DNA from: Halohasta litorea | Lineage (GTDB): Archaea > Halobacteriota > Halobacteria > Halobacteriales > Haloferacaceae | NCBI RefSeq assembly: GCF_024494645.1 | Contig: NZ_JANHDJ010000007.1 | Span: 211,256-275,255, forward strand | Length of the DNA: 64,000 bases | Reading direction: 5' to 3' | In this document: positions 8,716 through 19,877 of the stretch, in pieces | Numbering within the stretch: position 1 is the stretch's first letter | Layout: every line of letters begins with the position of its first letter | Translations under genes and position numbers: made by a program | The notes under the pieces: model-generated | Seen by the model: the letters and a program-made list of their open reading frames with translations, nothing else | Told to the model about the DNA's origin: nothing | The model's database searches: none

Positions 8716-8775
8716 GAGTAGCTCGTTAGCAGCGCTACCGACGGAACCGTAGCGGTTGCTGACCCGTAGCTACTC
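8716..8775. other. Long imperfect inverted repeat after the cupin gene
   Basis: GAGTAGCT at 8716-8723 pairs perfectly with AGCTACTC at 8768-8775, and the inner arms (GTTAGCAGCGCTAC and GTAGCGGTTGCTGAC) pair with a few mismatches, giving a roughly 60-nt hairpin directly after the stop codon at 8713-8715. It may be a terminator or an RNA-processing structure; no poly-T tract follows. Confidence 0.45.
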
Positions 8776-8930
8776 GATGCTGAAACGGCCGGACAGTCGA
8801 CGGCATCTGTTGGTGTTTATTACCATTTCGTACCGGTCTCTTTTCAAAGAAAATCAAGGCAGATATCCCGAGGCAATTTACACCATTGAGTGGCTGTTGC
8901 GACCAGCCACGACGATCCGCCACTTCGCTC

Positions 8931-10676
8931 TCACAGCGCTGGCTCTCGGCTCTCGGATTCGTCCGGTGGCTGCTCCGACACCCGCTGCTGTGGCAGCGAG
9001 ACTGTCGCGGTCGTGCCGGTCGACTGGCTCTCGAAGGCGAGCTCGCCGCCGAGGACGCGGACCCCCCAGTAGACGATCCAGAGGCTGACGCCGCTGCCGT
9101 GTTCGAGCGGGCTCTCCGAGCCGTTCCGGAGCGGGGCCAGCTCCGACTCGGGAATCCCGGCCCCGTTATCCTGGATACTGATCTCGATGGCTTCGCCTTC
9201 GGCTGTGGCCCGTTGGACGCTGATTTCGACGGCGGGCGTCGGGCTCTCGTTGTGGCTCAGCGTGCTCTCGACGAGCGTTGTGATGACAAGGACGAACAGC
9301 GACGGATCGGTCCGGATCGTCCCGAGTTCGCTGGGCTCGGCGCTGAGTTCGACTGTCGTCTCCGGGGCGCTCGATTCGAGATCGGTTCGGATCTCGTTGA
9401 GGAGTTCCTGGAGGCCGATCTCGGTCGAGGTGGTGTCGGTGTTGATGATCCGCTCGAAATCGCGGGCTTTCTCGCCGATATCGATCAGCCGGTTGCTGCT
9501 GTTGGTGATCGTCTCGGCCCACTCGGTGACCGCCGGACTTTCCGGGGTAGCCGCGATCGTCCCGGCATACCCCTGAATGACGGTCATCTCGTTGCGGAGG
9601 TTGTGTCGAATCACTCGATTGAGGACTTCGAGCCGCTGTTTCTGTTGTCGCTCCTGGGTGATGTCCTGGAAGACGACGGTTTTGCCGACCGTCCGGCCGC
9701 GGGGATCGGTCAGCGGCGAGCAGGCGAGCATATACTCGTGTTGTCGCCCCTCGAACGGGAGCGTCACCACGTCACCGGGCCCCAGCGAGTCGAAATCCGC
9801 CTCGGAGAGTTCCGTGATCGATTGGCGGAGCGCGGTCGGCTCGTCGCTTCCGAAGAGGCGTTGGGCCGTTCGGTTGAGGTCGACGATCCGTTTTTCGGTA
9901 TCGAGAACCATGATCGGCATCCCAAGATCGTCGATCGCGGTCTGTTCGGCCGCCCGGCGCGTGGTCGGGTTGCTGTCGAAGATGCTGGTCCCGACGAACG
10001 CGTAGCCGTCCAGGACGACGTGCCCCAAAAACAGCGTCGGCGTCAGGTTGACCTGCGGCATCGGGCCGAGGTCGAGCGCCCACATGACGACTCCCGCGGC
10101 CGGAAAGACCACACTCAACCCCACGGCAGTCGCCTCACGGCGGTACAGCGGCCCATAGCTCAAGATCGCCTCCAACAGTAACAGCAGGCCAATCCCTGCG
10201 GTCACAAGCACTGTCAGGACCGTGAGATAGCCCAGCGGTTCGAACGTGTACTGGACGGTCGACGAGCCGAAGGAAGGGAGGATCTCGAAGTCGGTCCACA
10301 GCAGCCCGCGCAACGGCGGTGTCAGCGCGAGGCCGCTCGACAGCAGCGTCACCCCGACAATCGGCGCATACAGGGCGCTGCGGACGATATTCCCTCGCCC
10401 CGTGTATTCGAGGGCGAACGCCAGAAACAGCGGCCCGGTCCAGGCCATCCCGATCCAGGTCGCCGACTCGAACCAGACACGGAGCGCCGGATCGAAGACG
10501 ACCAGCGAGAGCCCATAGGAGAAACAAAATCCGGCTTGGACGGCCGACAACACGAGCAGCCAGTTCGCACCCGGTTTGCCGCGATATTCATACAGGAGCT
10601 TGATAAGCACGAGCGTGGCCAGTCCGGCCCCCAAGGAGCTAATGGTGAGCCAAGAAACAGCGTCGACCCAACTCAT
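8931..10676 (-). CDS. Membrane sensor histidine kinase (7TM, PAS, HisKA, HATPase)
   Basis: 581 residues. About seven membrane segments fill residues 1-215, of the histidine-kinase-associated 7TM type. A PAS domain follows (about 240-345, PIMVLDTEKRIVDLN), then the H-box VIRHNLRNEM near 372 with the phosphoacceptor His, and an ATPase domain with a degenerate N-box region, G1 DNGAGIP near 525 and a G2-like GSGVSLWIV. No response regulator adjoins it, common in haloarchaea. The signal is unknown. Confidence 0.9.
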   Translation of the reverse strand: MSWVDAVSWLTISSLGAGLATLVLIKLLYEYRGKPGANWLLVLSAVQAGFCFSYGLSLVVFDPALRVWFESATWIGMAWTGPLFLAFALEYTGRGNIVRSALYAPIVGVTLLSSGLALTPPLRGLLWTDFEILPSFGSSTVQYTFEPLGYLTVLTVLVTAGIGLLLLLEAILSYGPLYRREATAVGLSVVFPAAGVVMWALDLGPMPQVNLTPTLFLGHVVLDGYAFVGTSIFDSNPTTRRAAEQTAIDDLGMPIMVLDTEKRIVDLNRTAQRLFGSDEPTALRQSITELSEADFDSLGPGDVVTLPFEGRQHEYMLACSPLTDPRGRTVGKTVVFQDITQERQQKQRLEVLNRVIRHNLRNEMTVIQGYAGTIAATPESPAVTEWAETITNSSNRLIDIGEKARDFERIINTDTTSTEIGLQELLNEIRTDLESSAPETTVELSAEPSELGTIRTDPSLFVLVITTLVESTLSHNESPTPAVEISVQRATAEGEAIEISIQDNGAGIPESELAPLRNGSESPLEHGSGVSLWIVYWGVRVLGGELAFESQSTGTTATVSLPQQRVSEQPPDESESREPAL

Positions 10677-10792
10677 TGTTTCCTAGATGTCTCTCTGCAT
10701 ATTAAAGAAACTGCTTCAGCAGGTGCGGTTCAGCCACGATGAGACTACTCGGCTCCAACACGGCTATGTAGCCCACCCGCCAACACGACAAC

Positions 10793-11035
10793 ATGAAGAT
10801 CGAATTCGACCGCGACACCTGTATCGGGATGTACCAGTGCGTCGAGGAGTGGGATGCATTTAAAAAGAACCTCGACGCCGGGAAGGCCGACCTCGACGGA
10901 AGCGAGGAGGTCGAGGAGGACCTGTTCGTCGTTGAGGTCCCCGAAGACGAAGAGTTCGACGCCGAGTTCGCCGCCCGGTCGTGTCCGGTCGATGCGATCG
11001 CACTCTACGATGACGACGGCGAGCAGGTCGTCTGA
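10793..11035 (+). CDS. Small ferredoxin, probably [3Fe-4S]
   Basis: 80 residues, acidic. Cluster ligands are Cys10 and Cys16 in CIGMYQC and Cys64 in SCPVDAI. The second position of the normal CxxCxxC motif is Met13, so only three cysteines are available, as in [3Fe-4S] ferredoxins that serve cytochrome P450s. An acidic insert (about residues 30-58) separates the motifs. No P450 or obvious partner oxidoreductase is next to it; the partner is unknown. Confidence 0.85.
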   Translation: MKIEFDRDTCIGMYQCVEEWDAFKKNLDAGKADLDGSEEVEEDLFVVEVPEDEEFDAEFAARSCPVDAIALYDDDGEQVV

Positions 11036-11075
11036 GTACCGAAGGCTTTTGCAGCCGGTTGTTGTCTGAATTGAT

Positions 11076-11474
11076 ATGAATCGAACGACTCGGTTCGCCA
11101 GTGCGCTCCTGTTGGCGGCTGGTGTGACCGGCGGTGTGGCCACTCAAAACGCGTCGGGCGTTCTCCTGGTTGGGATCTTCGGCATCTACACGCTGGCTAC
11201 CGCTCTCACGCTCCGGTATCCTGCCCTCCTCTGGGGTCGCCAGCAGGACGGCGGGATGGTCTCCGGCGTGCTCGCTGGCGGCATGACGTTCGGCTGCCTC
11301 TCGTTGGCCCAAGGTGTCGGTTCCGGGATCGATCTGGGAGCCGGTGTTTTGGGTTTCGGTCTCGTGGCCTTCGGCGTTTCGACCGGTATTTGGTTGGTCG
11401 AGAGTGGTGAACTCGACATCCACGCAGCCGACACTGCTGGCTCCGAACCAACCGCCTCCGCCGACTCGAACTGA
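11076..11474 (+). CDS. Small membrane protein, four TM segments
   Basis: 132 residues with hydrophobic stretches at about 8-22, 26-46, 60-80 and 86-103, and a polar C-terminal tail (HAADTAGSEPTASADSN). No family recognised. Forty bases downstream of the ferredoxin gene in the same direction, so the two may be co-transcribed. Confidence 0.65.
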   Translation: MNRTTRFASALLLAAGVTGGVATQNASGVLLVGIFGIYTLATALTLRYPALLWGRQQDGGMVSGVLAGGMTFGCLSLAQGVGSGIDLGAGVLGFGLVAFGVSTGIWLVESGELDIHAADTAGSEPTASADSN

Positions 11475-11501
11475 ACTCGCGCTTCGTTTCCGGTCTCCCC
11501 G

Positions 11502-11756
11502 ATGGCCGATGTCGCTGCACAGCTTATTTATCACCTGTCGACCGTCTATCGAAAAATGGCCGACTCGACCGACCGTCGACAGATCGACCGCGCACTGGCA
11601 GCGAAAGACGCCACGGGGGTTTCAGGAAACCTGAGCGGGCTGAAATGCATCGGGCTCGGTATTCAATTCACACTCGTCGGCGGCTTCGTACCCGATCTCC
11701 TGTTTCTCGTCTTCGTCGGAACGGCACTCTGCCTCCTCGGTCTGCTGATTCCGTAA
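11502..11756 (+). CDS. Small protein with two TM segments
   Basis: 84 residues: a polar, helical first half (MADVAAQLIYHLSTVYRKMA, then a charged stretch) followed by hydrophobic segments at about 47-63 and 65-83. Unknown function. It ends eleven bases before the convergent metY gene. Confidence 0.55.
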   Translation: MADVAAQLIYHLSTVYRKMADSTDRRQIDRALAAKDATGVSGNLSGLKCIGLGIQFTLVGGFVPDLLFLVFVGTALCLLGLLIP

Positions 11757-11767
11757 CACCTCGGCCT

Positions 11768-13057
11768 TCAGCTCGATTGCTCGATGGCCTGGGCCAGATC
11801 GTCGATGATATCCTGTGGATCCTCGATGCCGACCGACAGCCGCACCAGATCGTTGGTCACACCGGCCGAGAGCTTCTCCTCCTCGCTGAGCTGCTGGTGG
11901 GTCGTCGAAGCCGGATGAATAATGAGGGTCTTGGCGTCGCCCACGTTCGCCAGCAGCGAGGCCAACTCTGTCGATTCGACGGTGCCTCGGGCGGCATCGT
12001 ACCCGCCTTCGAGGCCGAAGGTGATCATCCCGCCGTAGCCGCCGTCGAGATACTTGCTGGCCTCTTCGTGGGTTTCGTGGCTTTCGAGACCGGGGTAGTT
12101 CACCCACGAGACCTCCTCGTGGGCCTCCAGGAACTCCGAGACGACCTGGGCGTTCTCGCAGTGGCGATCCATCCGCATCGGCAGCGTTTCGAGCTTCTGG
12201 AGGACGACCCACGCATCGAACGGCGACTGCTGATTGCCGAGGTCGCGCAGCCCACGGGCGATTCCGGCGTAGGTGAAGGCCGCATCCCCAAAGGTCTCGG
12301 CGAAGTTGACGCCATGATACGCTGGGTTGTCCGCACCGATTTCGGGATACTTGTCGGCGTGTTCGGCCCAATCGAAGGAGCCGCCGTCGACCACGACGCC
12401 GCCGACGGTCGAGCCCGCGCCGTGAATCCATTTCGTCGTCGACTCCCAGACGAGGTCCGCGCCGTGTTCCAGCGGCTGGCAGAGGTATGGCGAGGCGAAG
12501 GTGTTGTCGACGAACAGCGGCGTGTCGTGCTCGTGGGCGATCTCGGCGACCCGCTCGATGTCGGGTGTGACGAGCGCGGGGTTGCCGATGGTCTCGAAGT
12601 GGACGAAGGCGGTGTCGTCGTCGATCGCCTCCTCGTAGGCCTCGTAGTCGAGGGGCTCGACAAAGCGTGTCTCGATGCCGCGGCGCTCGACGGTATGGGT
12701 GAGGTAGGTGTAGGTCCCCCCATAGAGTGCCGACGCCGAGACGATGTTGTCGCCCGCCGACGCCAGCAGGAACGTCGTCAGATCGAAGGCGGCCATCCCG
12801 GAGGCGGTGGCCACCGCGCCAATTCCCCCTTCGAGGGACGCGAGGCGTTCCTGGAGGCTCCCCACCGTGGGATTCATCAGCCGCGAGTAGATGTGGCCCG
12901 GCTTTTCGAGGGCGAACTGTGCGGCGGCGTCCTCCGCGTCGTCAAACACATACGACGTGGTCTGATAGATCGGTGGCGCACGCGATCCCGTTGTCGGGTC
13001 GGGGGCGGTTCCAGCGTGTAGGCTTCGGGTCTCGAATCCGTGATCGTCCTCGGACAT
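11768..13057 (-). CDS. metY: O-acetylhomoserine sulfhydrylase, copy 1
   Basis: PLP enzyme of the Cys/Met-metabolism family that joins O-acetylhomoserine with sulfide to give homocysteine. 429 residues from the ATG at 13057 (MSEDDHGFETRSLHAG). Hallmarks: NPTVGSLQERLASLEGG, VDNTFASPYLCQPLEHGADLV, the Schiff-base lysine in ESTTKWIHG near 210, and the NVGDAKTLIIHPASTTHQQL segment. Upstream in-frame residues from 13093 are an unlikely extension. Last gene of a metY-metX-metY run on the minus strand; about 60 percent of visible positions agree with the second copy at 14417. Confidence 0.93.
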   Translation of the reverse strand: MSEDDHGFETRSLHAGTAPDPTTGSRAPPIYQTTSYVFDDAEDAAAQFALEKPGHIYSRLMNPTVGSLQERLASLEGGIGAVATASGMAAFDLTTFLLASAGDNIVSASALYGGTYTYLTHTVERRGIETRFVEPLDYEAYEEAIDDDTAFVHFETIGNPALVTPDIERVAEIAHEHDTPLFVDNTFASPYLCQPLEHGADLVWESTTKWIHGAGSTVGGVVVDGGSFDWAEHADKYPEIGADNPAYHGVNFAETFGDAAFTYAGIARGLRDLGNQQSPFDAWVVLQKLETLPMRMDRHCENAQVVSEFLEAHEEVSWVNYPGLESHETHEEASKYLDGGYGGMITFGLEGGYDAARGTVESTELASLLANVGDAKTLIIHPASTTHQQLSEEEKLSAGVTNDLVRLSVGIEDPQDIIDDLAQAIEQSS

Positions 13058-13128
13058 ATCGCCCTCAAGGACTGGAGGGGACCTAAACTCCACTGCTATC
13101 GAAACGCCTGCCGCTATCTGGGAGCCTG

Positions 13129-14385
13129 TCAGCCGGAGAACAGACTGGAGTGGACCGGCGCGAAGTCGGCGTCACCGTCGTCGACCTCGCTTTCGTCGTC
13201 GCTGGCCGTATCAGTGATCGCCCGGCCGTCGACCCCGCTTTCGAGGAAGTCGGCGACCGGCGGGGCGACGTTTTCGGGCTCAACGAGGAACGCGTCGTGG
13301 CCGTGGTCGGAGTCGACGACGTGGTGGGCGACCGGGATGTCGACCGACCTGAAGGCCTCCGCGAGGTGTTCGCTCTGTCCGACGGTGAAATGCCAGTCGC
13401 CGGTAAACGACACCAGCAGTACCTCTCCCTCGAAGGCCGAAATCGCTCGGTCGGGCGTCCCGTACCCCTCGGCGAGATCGTAGTCGTCCATCGCCCGCGT
13501 GAGATAGAGATAGCTGTTGGCGTCGAAGCGGTCGACGAACTGCTCGGCGTTGTAGTCGAGATAGGACTCGACCTCCCGATACGGGAAAAAGGCGGCGGCC
13601 TTGTCCGGCGGGAACAGCGCATCACTCCCCTCGATACCGCTGTCCCGTCCGGCAGACCGGCGGCCGAACTTGCGGTCCATCGAGGCCTTCGAGAGATACA
13701 TCAGGTGGCCGATCTGGCGGGCGATAGCCAGGCCCTGCCGGGGTGGGCTGGCGTCGTCGTCGCCGGAGCCGTAGTAGTCGCCGCCGTTCCAGTTGGGGTC
13801 GCTGCGGATCGCCCGGCGGGCGATCGCATCGAGGCCGAGACACTGGGGGTCGAGTTTGTCCGCGGCGGCGATGGGGGCGATCAGTTCGGCGTCGTCGGGG
13901 AACTGTTTGGCCCACTCCAAGACGTTCATCCCGCCGACGCTACCGCCGACGATGAGGCGCAAGCGGCCGACGCCGAGATGGTCCAGGAGCCGTCGCTGGG
14001 CGCGGGTCCAGTCGCCGATCGTTACCGGTGGGAAATCGCTCCCCCACGGCTCGCCCGTTTCGGGGTTGGTCGAGGCGGGTCCCGACGAGCCGTAACACGA
14101 CCCCGGAACGTTCGCACAGACCACGTAGTACTCGGTGGTGTCGATCGCCTTGCCCGGCCCCACGATGTCGCCCCACCAGGCGCGGGCTTGGCCCGCCGTG
14201 CCGGGGGTGTTGTAGCTGGCGACGTTCTGGCTGCCGGTCAGGGCGTGGCAGACCAGAATGGCGTTGTCGCCGGTGAACTCGCCGTAGGCCTCGTAGGCAA
14301 TCTCCAGATTGTCGATGGTTTCGCCGCACTCGAAGCGGAACTCCCCGAGTTCGACGGCCCCCCGGTCGACGTCAGTCGCGCTCAT
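13129..14385 (-). CDS. metX: Homoserine O-acetyltransferase
   Basis: Alpha/beta-hydrolase-fold enzyme that acetylates homoserine, making the substrate for the two flanking MetY enzymes. 418 residues. The catalytic triad is visible: Ser in GGSVGGMN (near 167), Asp in [13 protein letters not shown] and His in [13 protein letters not shown]. The first residues of the fold ([13 protein letters not shown]) and [14 protein letters not shown] are also typical. An acidic tail ([16 protein letters not shown]) extends the C-terminus. Lies 31 bases after metY copy 2 and 71 before copy 1, so one transcript is likely. Confidence 0.93.
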   Translation of the reverse strand: MSATDVDRGAVELGEFRFECGETIDNLEIAYEAYGEFTGDNAILVCHALTGSQNVASYNTPGTAGQARAWWGDIVGPGKAIDTTEYYVVCANVPGSCYGSSGPASTNPETGEPWGSDFPPVTIGDWTRAQRRLLDHLGVGRLRLIVGGSVGGMNVLEWAKQFPDDAELIAPIAAADKLDPQCLGLDAIARRAIRSDPNWNGGDYYGSGDDDASPPRQGLAIARQIGHLMYLSKASMDRKFGRRSAGRDSGIEGSDALFPPDKAAAFFPYREVESYLDYNAEQFVDRFDANSYLYLTRAMDDYDLAEGYGTPDRAISAFEGEVLLVSFTGDWHFTVGQSEHLAEAFRSVDIPVAHHVVDSDHGHDAFLVEPENVAPPVADFLESGVDGRAITDTASDDESEVDDGDADFAPVHSSLFSG

Positions 14386-14416
14386 TGTTTATCTCCTGTA
14401 GGGGTTGTGGCATATG

Positions 14417-15700
14417 TCACTGCTGGTTCGTGGCGGCGGCCAATCCCGAATCGAGATCAGTAATGATATCCTCACTGTTCTCGATGCCGACCGACATGCG
14501 GAGCATATCGGGGGCGACGCCTGCGGCGCGCTGTTCCTCGGCGCTCAACTGGGCGTGAGTCGTCGAGGCCGGGTGAATCACCAGCGTCTTCGCATCGCCG
14601 ATGTTGGCGAGGAAACTGATGCGGTCGACGCTCTCGCAGAACGTCTTGGCCGGCTCGAAGCCGCCCTCGACGCCGAAGGTGACCATCCCGCCGTAGCTGT
14701 CCAGATACTCGGTGGCGTTGTCGTGGGTCGGGTGGTCGGCGAAGCCGGGGTAGGTGACCCACGCGACGCGTGGATCGTCCTGGAGGAACTCGGCGACCGC
14801 GCGGGCATTCTCGCAGTGGCGGTCCATCCGCAGCGGCAAGGTTTCGAGCCCTTGCATCGTCTGCCAGGCGTCGAACGGGCCCTGCTGATTACCGAGCGCC
14901 CGAATGGCGCGGTGGCGCGCCGCGAGCGTGAAGGCACGTTCGCCGAACCGTTCGGAGAAGTCGAACCCCCAGCCGGGGTTTTCGCCCGACAACTCGGGGT
15001 AGTCGGCGTCGGGGTGGTCCCACGGGAAGGTGCCGCCATCGACGAGCACACCGCCAACCGTGGTCCCCGAGCCGTGAATCCACTTGGTCGTCGACTCCCA
15101 GACGATATCGGCCCCGTGTTCCAGCGGCCGACAGAGGTAGGGCGTCCCGAAGGTGTTGTCGACGACCAGCGGGACCGCGTTCTCATGGGCAATGTCAGCA
15201 AGCCGCTCGAAATCCGGTGTGACCAAGGAGGGGTTGGCCAGCGTCTCGACGTGAACGTAGGCGGTGTCGTCGTCGATCGCCTCCTCGTAGGCCTCGTAGT
15301 CGAGAGTATCGACAGTGCGGGCGTCGATCCCGCGTCGCGGGGCGAGCTTCGAGAGGTAGGTCCCGGTGCCGCCGTACATATCGTTACTGGCGACGACGTT
15401 GTCGCCGCTCTGTGCGAGGATCGTGGTTGCGGAATCGAGAGCGCCCATCCCCGCCGCCGTGGCGACCGCGCCGACGCCGCCTTCGAGGCTGGCCAGCCGG
15501 GCCTCCAGTTGGCGAACGGTCGGATTCGAGACCCGCGAGTAGACGTCGCCCTCCTCGCGGAGCGCGTAGAGTTCGGCCGCACTGTCGGCGTCTTCAAAGA
15601 CGTAGGATGTGGTCTGGTAGATCGGCGGGGCCCGTGCGCCGGTCGCGGGGTCCGGCTCGGTCCCGGCGTGCAGACTCCGCGTGTTGAAACCCTCGGTCAT
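14417..15700 (-). CDS. metY: O-acetylhomoserine sulfhydrylase, copy 2
   Basis: 427 residues, same family as the gene at 11768. Shows NPTVRQLEARLASLEGG, VVDNTFGTPYLCRPLEHGAD, the PLP lysine in ESTTKWIHG and NIGDAKTLVIHPASTTHAQL. It is the promoter-proximal gene of the cluster. The two copies keep every active-site motif, so both should be active; they may differ in sulfur donor (sulfide versus methanethiol) or in substrate preference, which the sequence does not show. Confidence 0.92.
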   Translation of the reverse strand: MTEGFNTRSLHAGTEPDPATGARAPPIYQTTSYVFEDADSAAELYALREEGDVYSRVSNPTVRQLEARLASLEGGVGAVATAAGMGALDSATTILAQSGDNVVASNDMYGGTGTYLSKLAPRRGIDARTVDTLDYEAYEEAIDDDTAYVHVETLANPSLVTPDFERLADIAHENAVPLVVDNTFGTPYLCRPLEHGADIVWESTTKWIHGSGTTVGGVLVDGGTFPWDHPDADYPELSGENPGWGFDFSERFGERAFTLAARHRAIRALGNQQGPFDAWQTMQGLETLPLRMDRHCENARAVAEFLQDDPRVAWVTYPGFADHPTHDNATEYLDSYGGMVTFGVEGGFEPAKTFCESVDRISFLANIGDAKTLVIHPASTTHAQLSAEEQRAAGVAPDMLRMSVGIENSEDIITDLDSGLAAATNQQ

Positions 15701-15724
15701 GTATGGTGTGCATATCTCTGTAGG

Positions 15725-15734
15725 CCTTTATGCA
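15725..15734 (-). promoter_or_regulatory. TATA box for the methionine operon
   Basis: TGCATAAAGG on the minus strand is centred about 29 nt upstream of the metY start at 15700 and predicts a leaderless transcript for metY-metX-metY. Confidence 0.45.
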
Positions 15735-15899
15735 CGTCAGTTACGGCAAAAGTCGCCACTGTGTGTCTCCCACACACGGTGTTTGAACCTGATACGGCTC
15801 TCCCAATTTCTAACCTTATTTATACGTTCGTCTCGGGGTCCCAGCCGTTTCGACTGATACCGCTCAGGACATAATCGACTGTCAGCGTGCTGCCGGTGC

Positions 15900-17585
15900 T
15901 CAGGTCATGATCTCGAACCGCGCACCACCGTGGTTGCTGTCGGCAACACCGATCCGCCAGCCGTGGGCCTCGACGATGCGTTTGACCACCGCGAGGCCAA
16001 TCCCAGTGCCCTCCTCGTCGGTGGTGTAGCCGAACTCGAACAGCGACGCCTCGTCGGTCTCGGGAACCCCCTCGCCGTCGTCTTCGACCGCGAACCCGCC
16101 GGGGGTTTCGGTGACGTACACTGTCGAGGCCGCGCCGTGGTCGTTGGCGTTCCGGAACAGGTTTTCGAGCGCCTGTCGGAGTCGGGCGGGATCGGCCTCG
16201 ACCGTCCGGTCGGCCTCGACGACGAGTTCGAGGTCGCCCGTTTCGGCGGTTCGCCACGCCTCGGTCGCACACTGGTCGATCGCGACCATCTCGGGATCGT
16301 CGACGGCCTGGCCCTCGCGAGCCATCGTCAGCAACACCTCGATGAGTTCGTCCATCCGCTCGTGTGACTCCACGAGCTGCTCTACCCCGGTTTGGAGCGT
16401 CTCGGTATCCGGCTCGTCGTCTGCCAGCTCCCTGTCGATCACTTCCGTCCATCCCGCCGCTGTCGACAGGGGATTTCTGAGGTCGTGGGAGACGATATCG
16501 GCGAACTCTTCGAGCCGATCGTTCTGTTCGCGGAGCCGCCGCTCGCGCTGCTTTCGGTCGGTCACGTCGTGGAGGACGACGACGTGGCCCTGTGTGATCT
16601 CGAACTGATCGGTCACCGGGGTCACCTCGATGTCGTAGACCTGTCGCCTCCCGCCGTCGGCCATCATCGAGAGTTCGGTCGGCTCGGCGGTCTCACTGAG
16701 TGCGGCGCTGATCGCATCGGTGAGCTCTCCCTTATCGAGCCCATCGAGGGGCTGCTGGCTGGCGAGTCCGTCGACGATGCCCTCGGCGGCCTCGTTGGCG
16801 TCGATGATCTCGTGGTCGGCATCCAGGATCAACACGGGATCGGCCATCTCGCGGAAAAACCGGTCGGAGGCGACCGGCGCGATCTTCAAGAAGTCGTACC
16901 GGTAGAGCGCGACACCGATGACGACCGCCTGAAAGACGAAAAAGACCGACGTGATATCCAGCTGTGGGTGGAGCCGGAACTCACTCACGAACAGCACCGT
17001 CGAGGCCGTGACGACGACGGCCGTCAGGAGGATCGCACCGGCCTGATACCGATAGAGGTTCCGCGTGTTCCACATAAACCGCCCCAACAGGACGAACGAG
17101 ACGCCGAGCAGACAGTAGGTGAACGCCAATTGGGCGAGGACGATCGGCCCGAAGACCTCCGCCGACAGCACGAACCGGCCGAACTCGCCGGTCACGATCT
17201 CCCTGACGGCCAGTCCGTTGGGGTTGAGTAGCCGCAGGACGCTGTAGACGCCGATCTCCGCCAGTAGTATCGACCCCGACCAGTCCGGCAGCCACTCGTC
17301 GTCGCCGGTGTACTCGATGACGAACAGGAACCACATCACCGCAGCAGTCGAGGCACTGATCGAGTGGGCGGCCAGCGCGGCAGCCGAGAGCAGTCCACCG
17401 CCGCTGAGAATCATGACGAAATAAAAGCCAGCCCACGCGCTGTCGGCCGCCAGCAGTCGGGCATACGAGTCCGAAATTGGATGTTCCATCCGACGCCACG
17501 AGTAGACTGCCAACACCAGACTCACCACGGCAGCCAACAGGACGAGCGAGACGACGAGAACACCGAGCAGTGCGCCATCTCCCAT
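15900..17585 (-). CDS. Membrane sensor histidine kinase with PAS domain
   Basis: 561 residues from the ATG at 17585 (MGDGALLGVLVV), chosen because an AT-rich TATA element lies 27 nt upstream; the open frame runs on to 17774 but that part lacks haloarchaeal bias. About seven membrane segments cover residues 5-220 (LAVYSWRRMEHP loop, FVIEYTGDD), then PAS (DPVLILDADHEIIDANEAA), the H-box DIVSHDLRNPLSTAAG, N-box LENLFRNANDHG, DDGEGVP and GTGIGLAVVKRIVEAHGW. No adjacent response regulator. Divergent from ligA. Confidence 0.9.
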   Translation of the reverse strand: MGDGALLGVLVVSLVLLAAVVSLVLAVYSWRRMEHPISDSYARLLAADSAWAGFYFVMILSGGGLLSAAALAAHSISASTAAVMWFLFVIEYTGDDEWLPDWSGSILLAEIGVYSVLRLLNPNGLAVREIVTGEFGRFVLSAEVFGPIVLAQLAFTYCLLGVSFVLLGRFMWNTRNLYRYQAGAILLTAVVVTASTVLFVSEFRLHPQLDITSVFFVFQAVVIGVALYRYDFLKIAPVASDRFFREMADPVLILDADHEIIDANEAAEGIVDGLASQQPLDGLDKGELTDAISAALSETAEPTELSMMADGGRRQVYDIEVTPVTDQFEITQGHVVVLHDVTDRKQRERRLREQNDRLEEFADIVSHDLRNPLSTAAGWTEVIDRELADDEPDTETLQTGVEQLVESHERMDELIEVLLTMAREGQAVDDPEMVAIDQCATEAWRTAETGDLELVVEADRTVEADPARLRQALENLFRNANDHGAASTVYVTETPGGFAVEDDGEGVPETDEASLFEFGYTTDEEGTGIGLAVVKRIVEAHGWRIGVADSNHGGARFEIMT

Positions 17586-17606
17586 TATCTCCGCTAACGT
17601 GTTGGT

Positions 17607-17617
17607 AAATATATATT
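17607..17617 (-). promoter_or_regulatory. TATA box for the histidine kinase gene
   Basis: AATATATATTT on the minus strand, centred 27 nt upstream of the start at 17585; it fixes that start against the longer open frame. Confidence 0.55.
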
Positions 17618-17769
17618 CTAGCCCTCCGAATATCGATTCCAATAATTCTGGGCGGCTGGGTCGGTCCGTGCGGCTCCCGATACCATCGGCCCGATTTCCG
17701 ATTTGAGAGCCGTCGCCCCTCGCCGTTCGAGACTGTCTACAGTAAACCGTATGAGGAGTCGGCCAGTAG

Positions 17770-19875
<2,106 letters not shown>

Positions 19876-19877
19876 GG

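Noticed and set aside
11645..15874. Long plus-strand ORFs across the methionine operon
   Set aside because: They lie opposite metY, metX and metY, whose motifs are complete; the composition is that of antisense frames.
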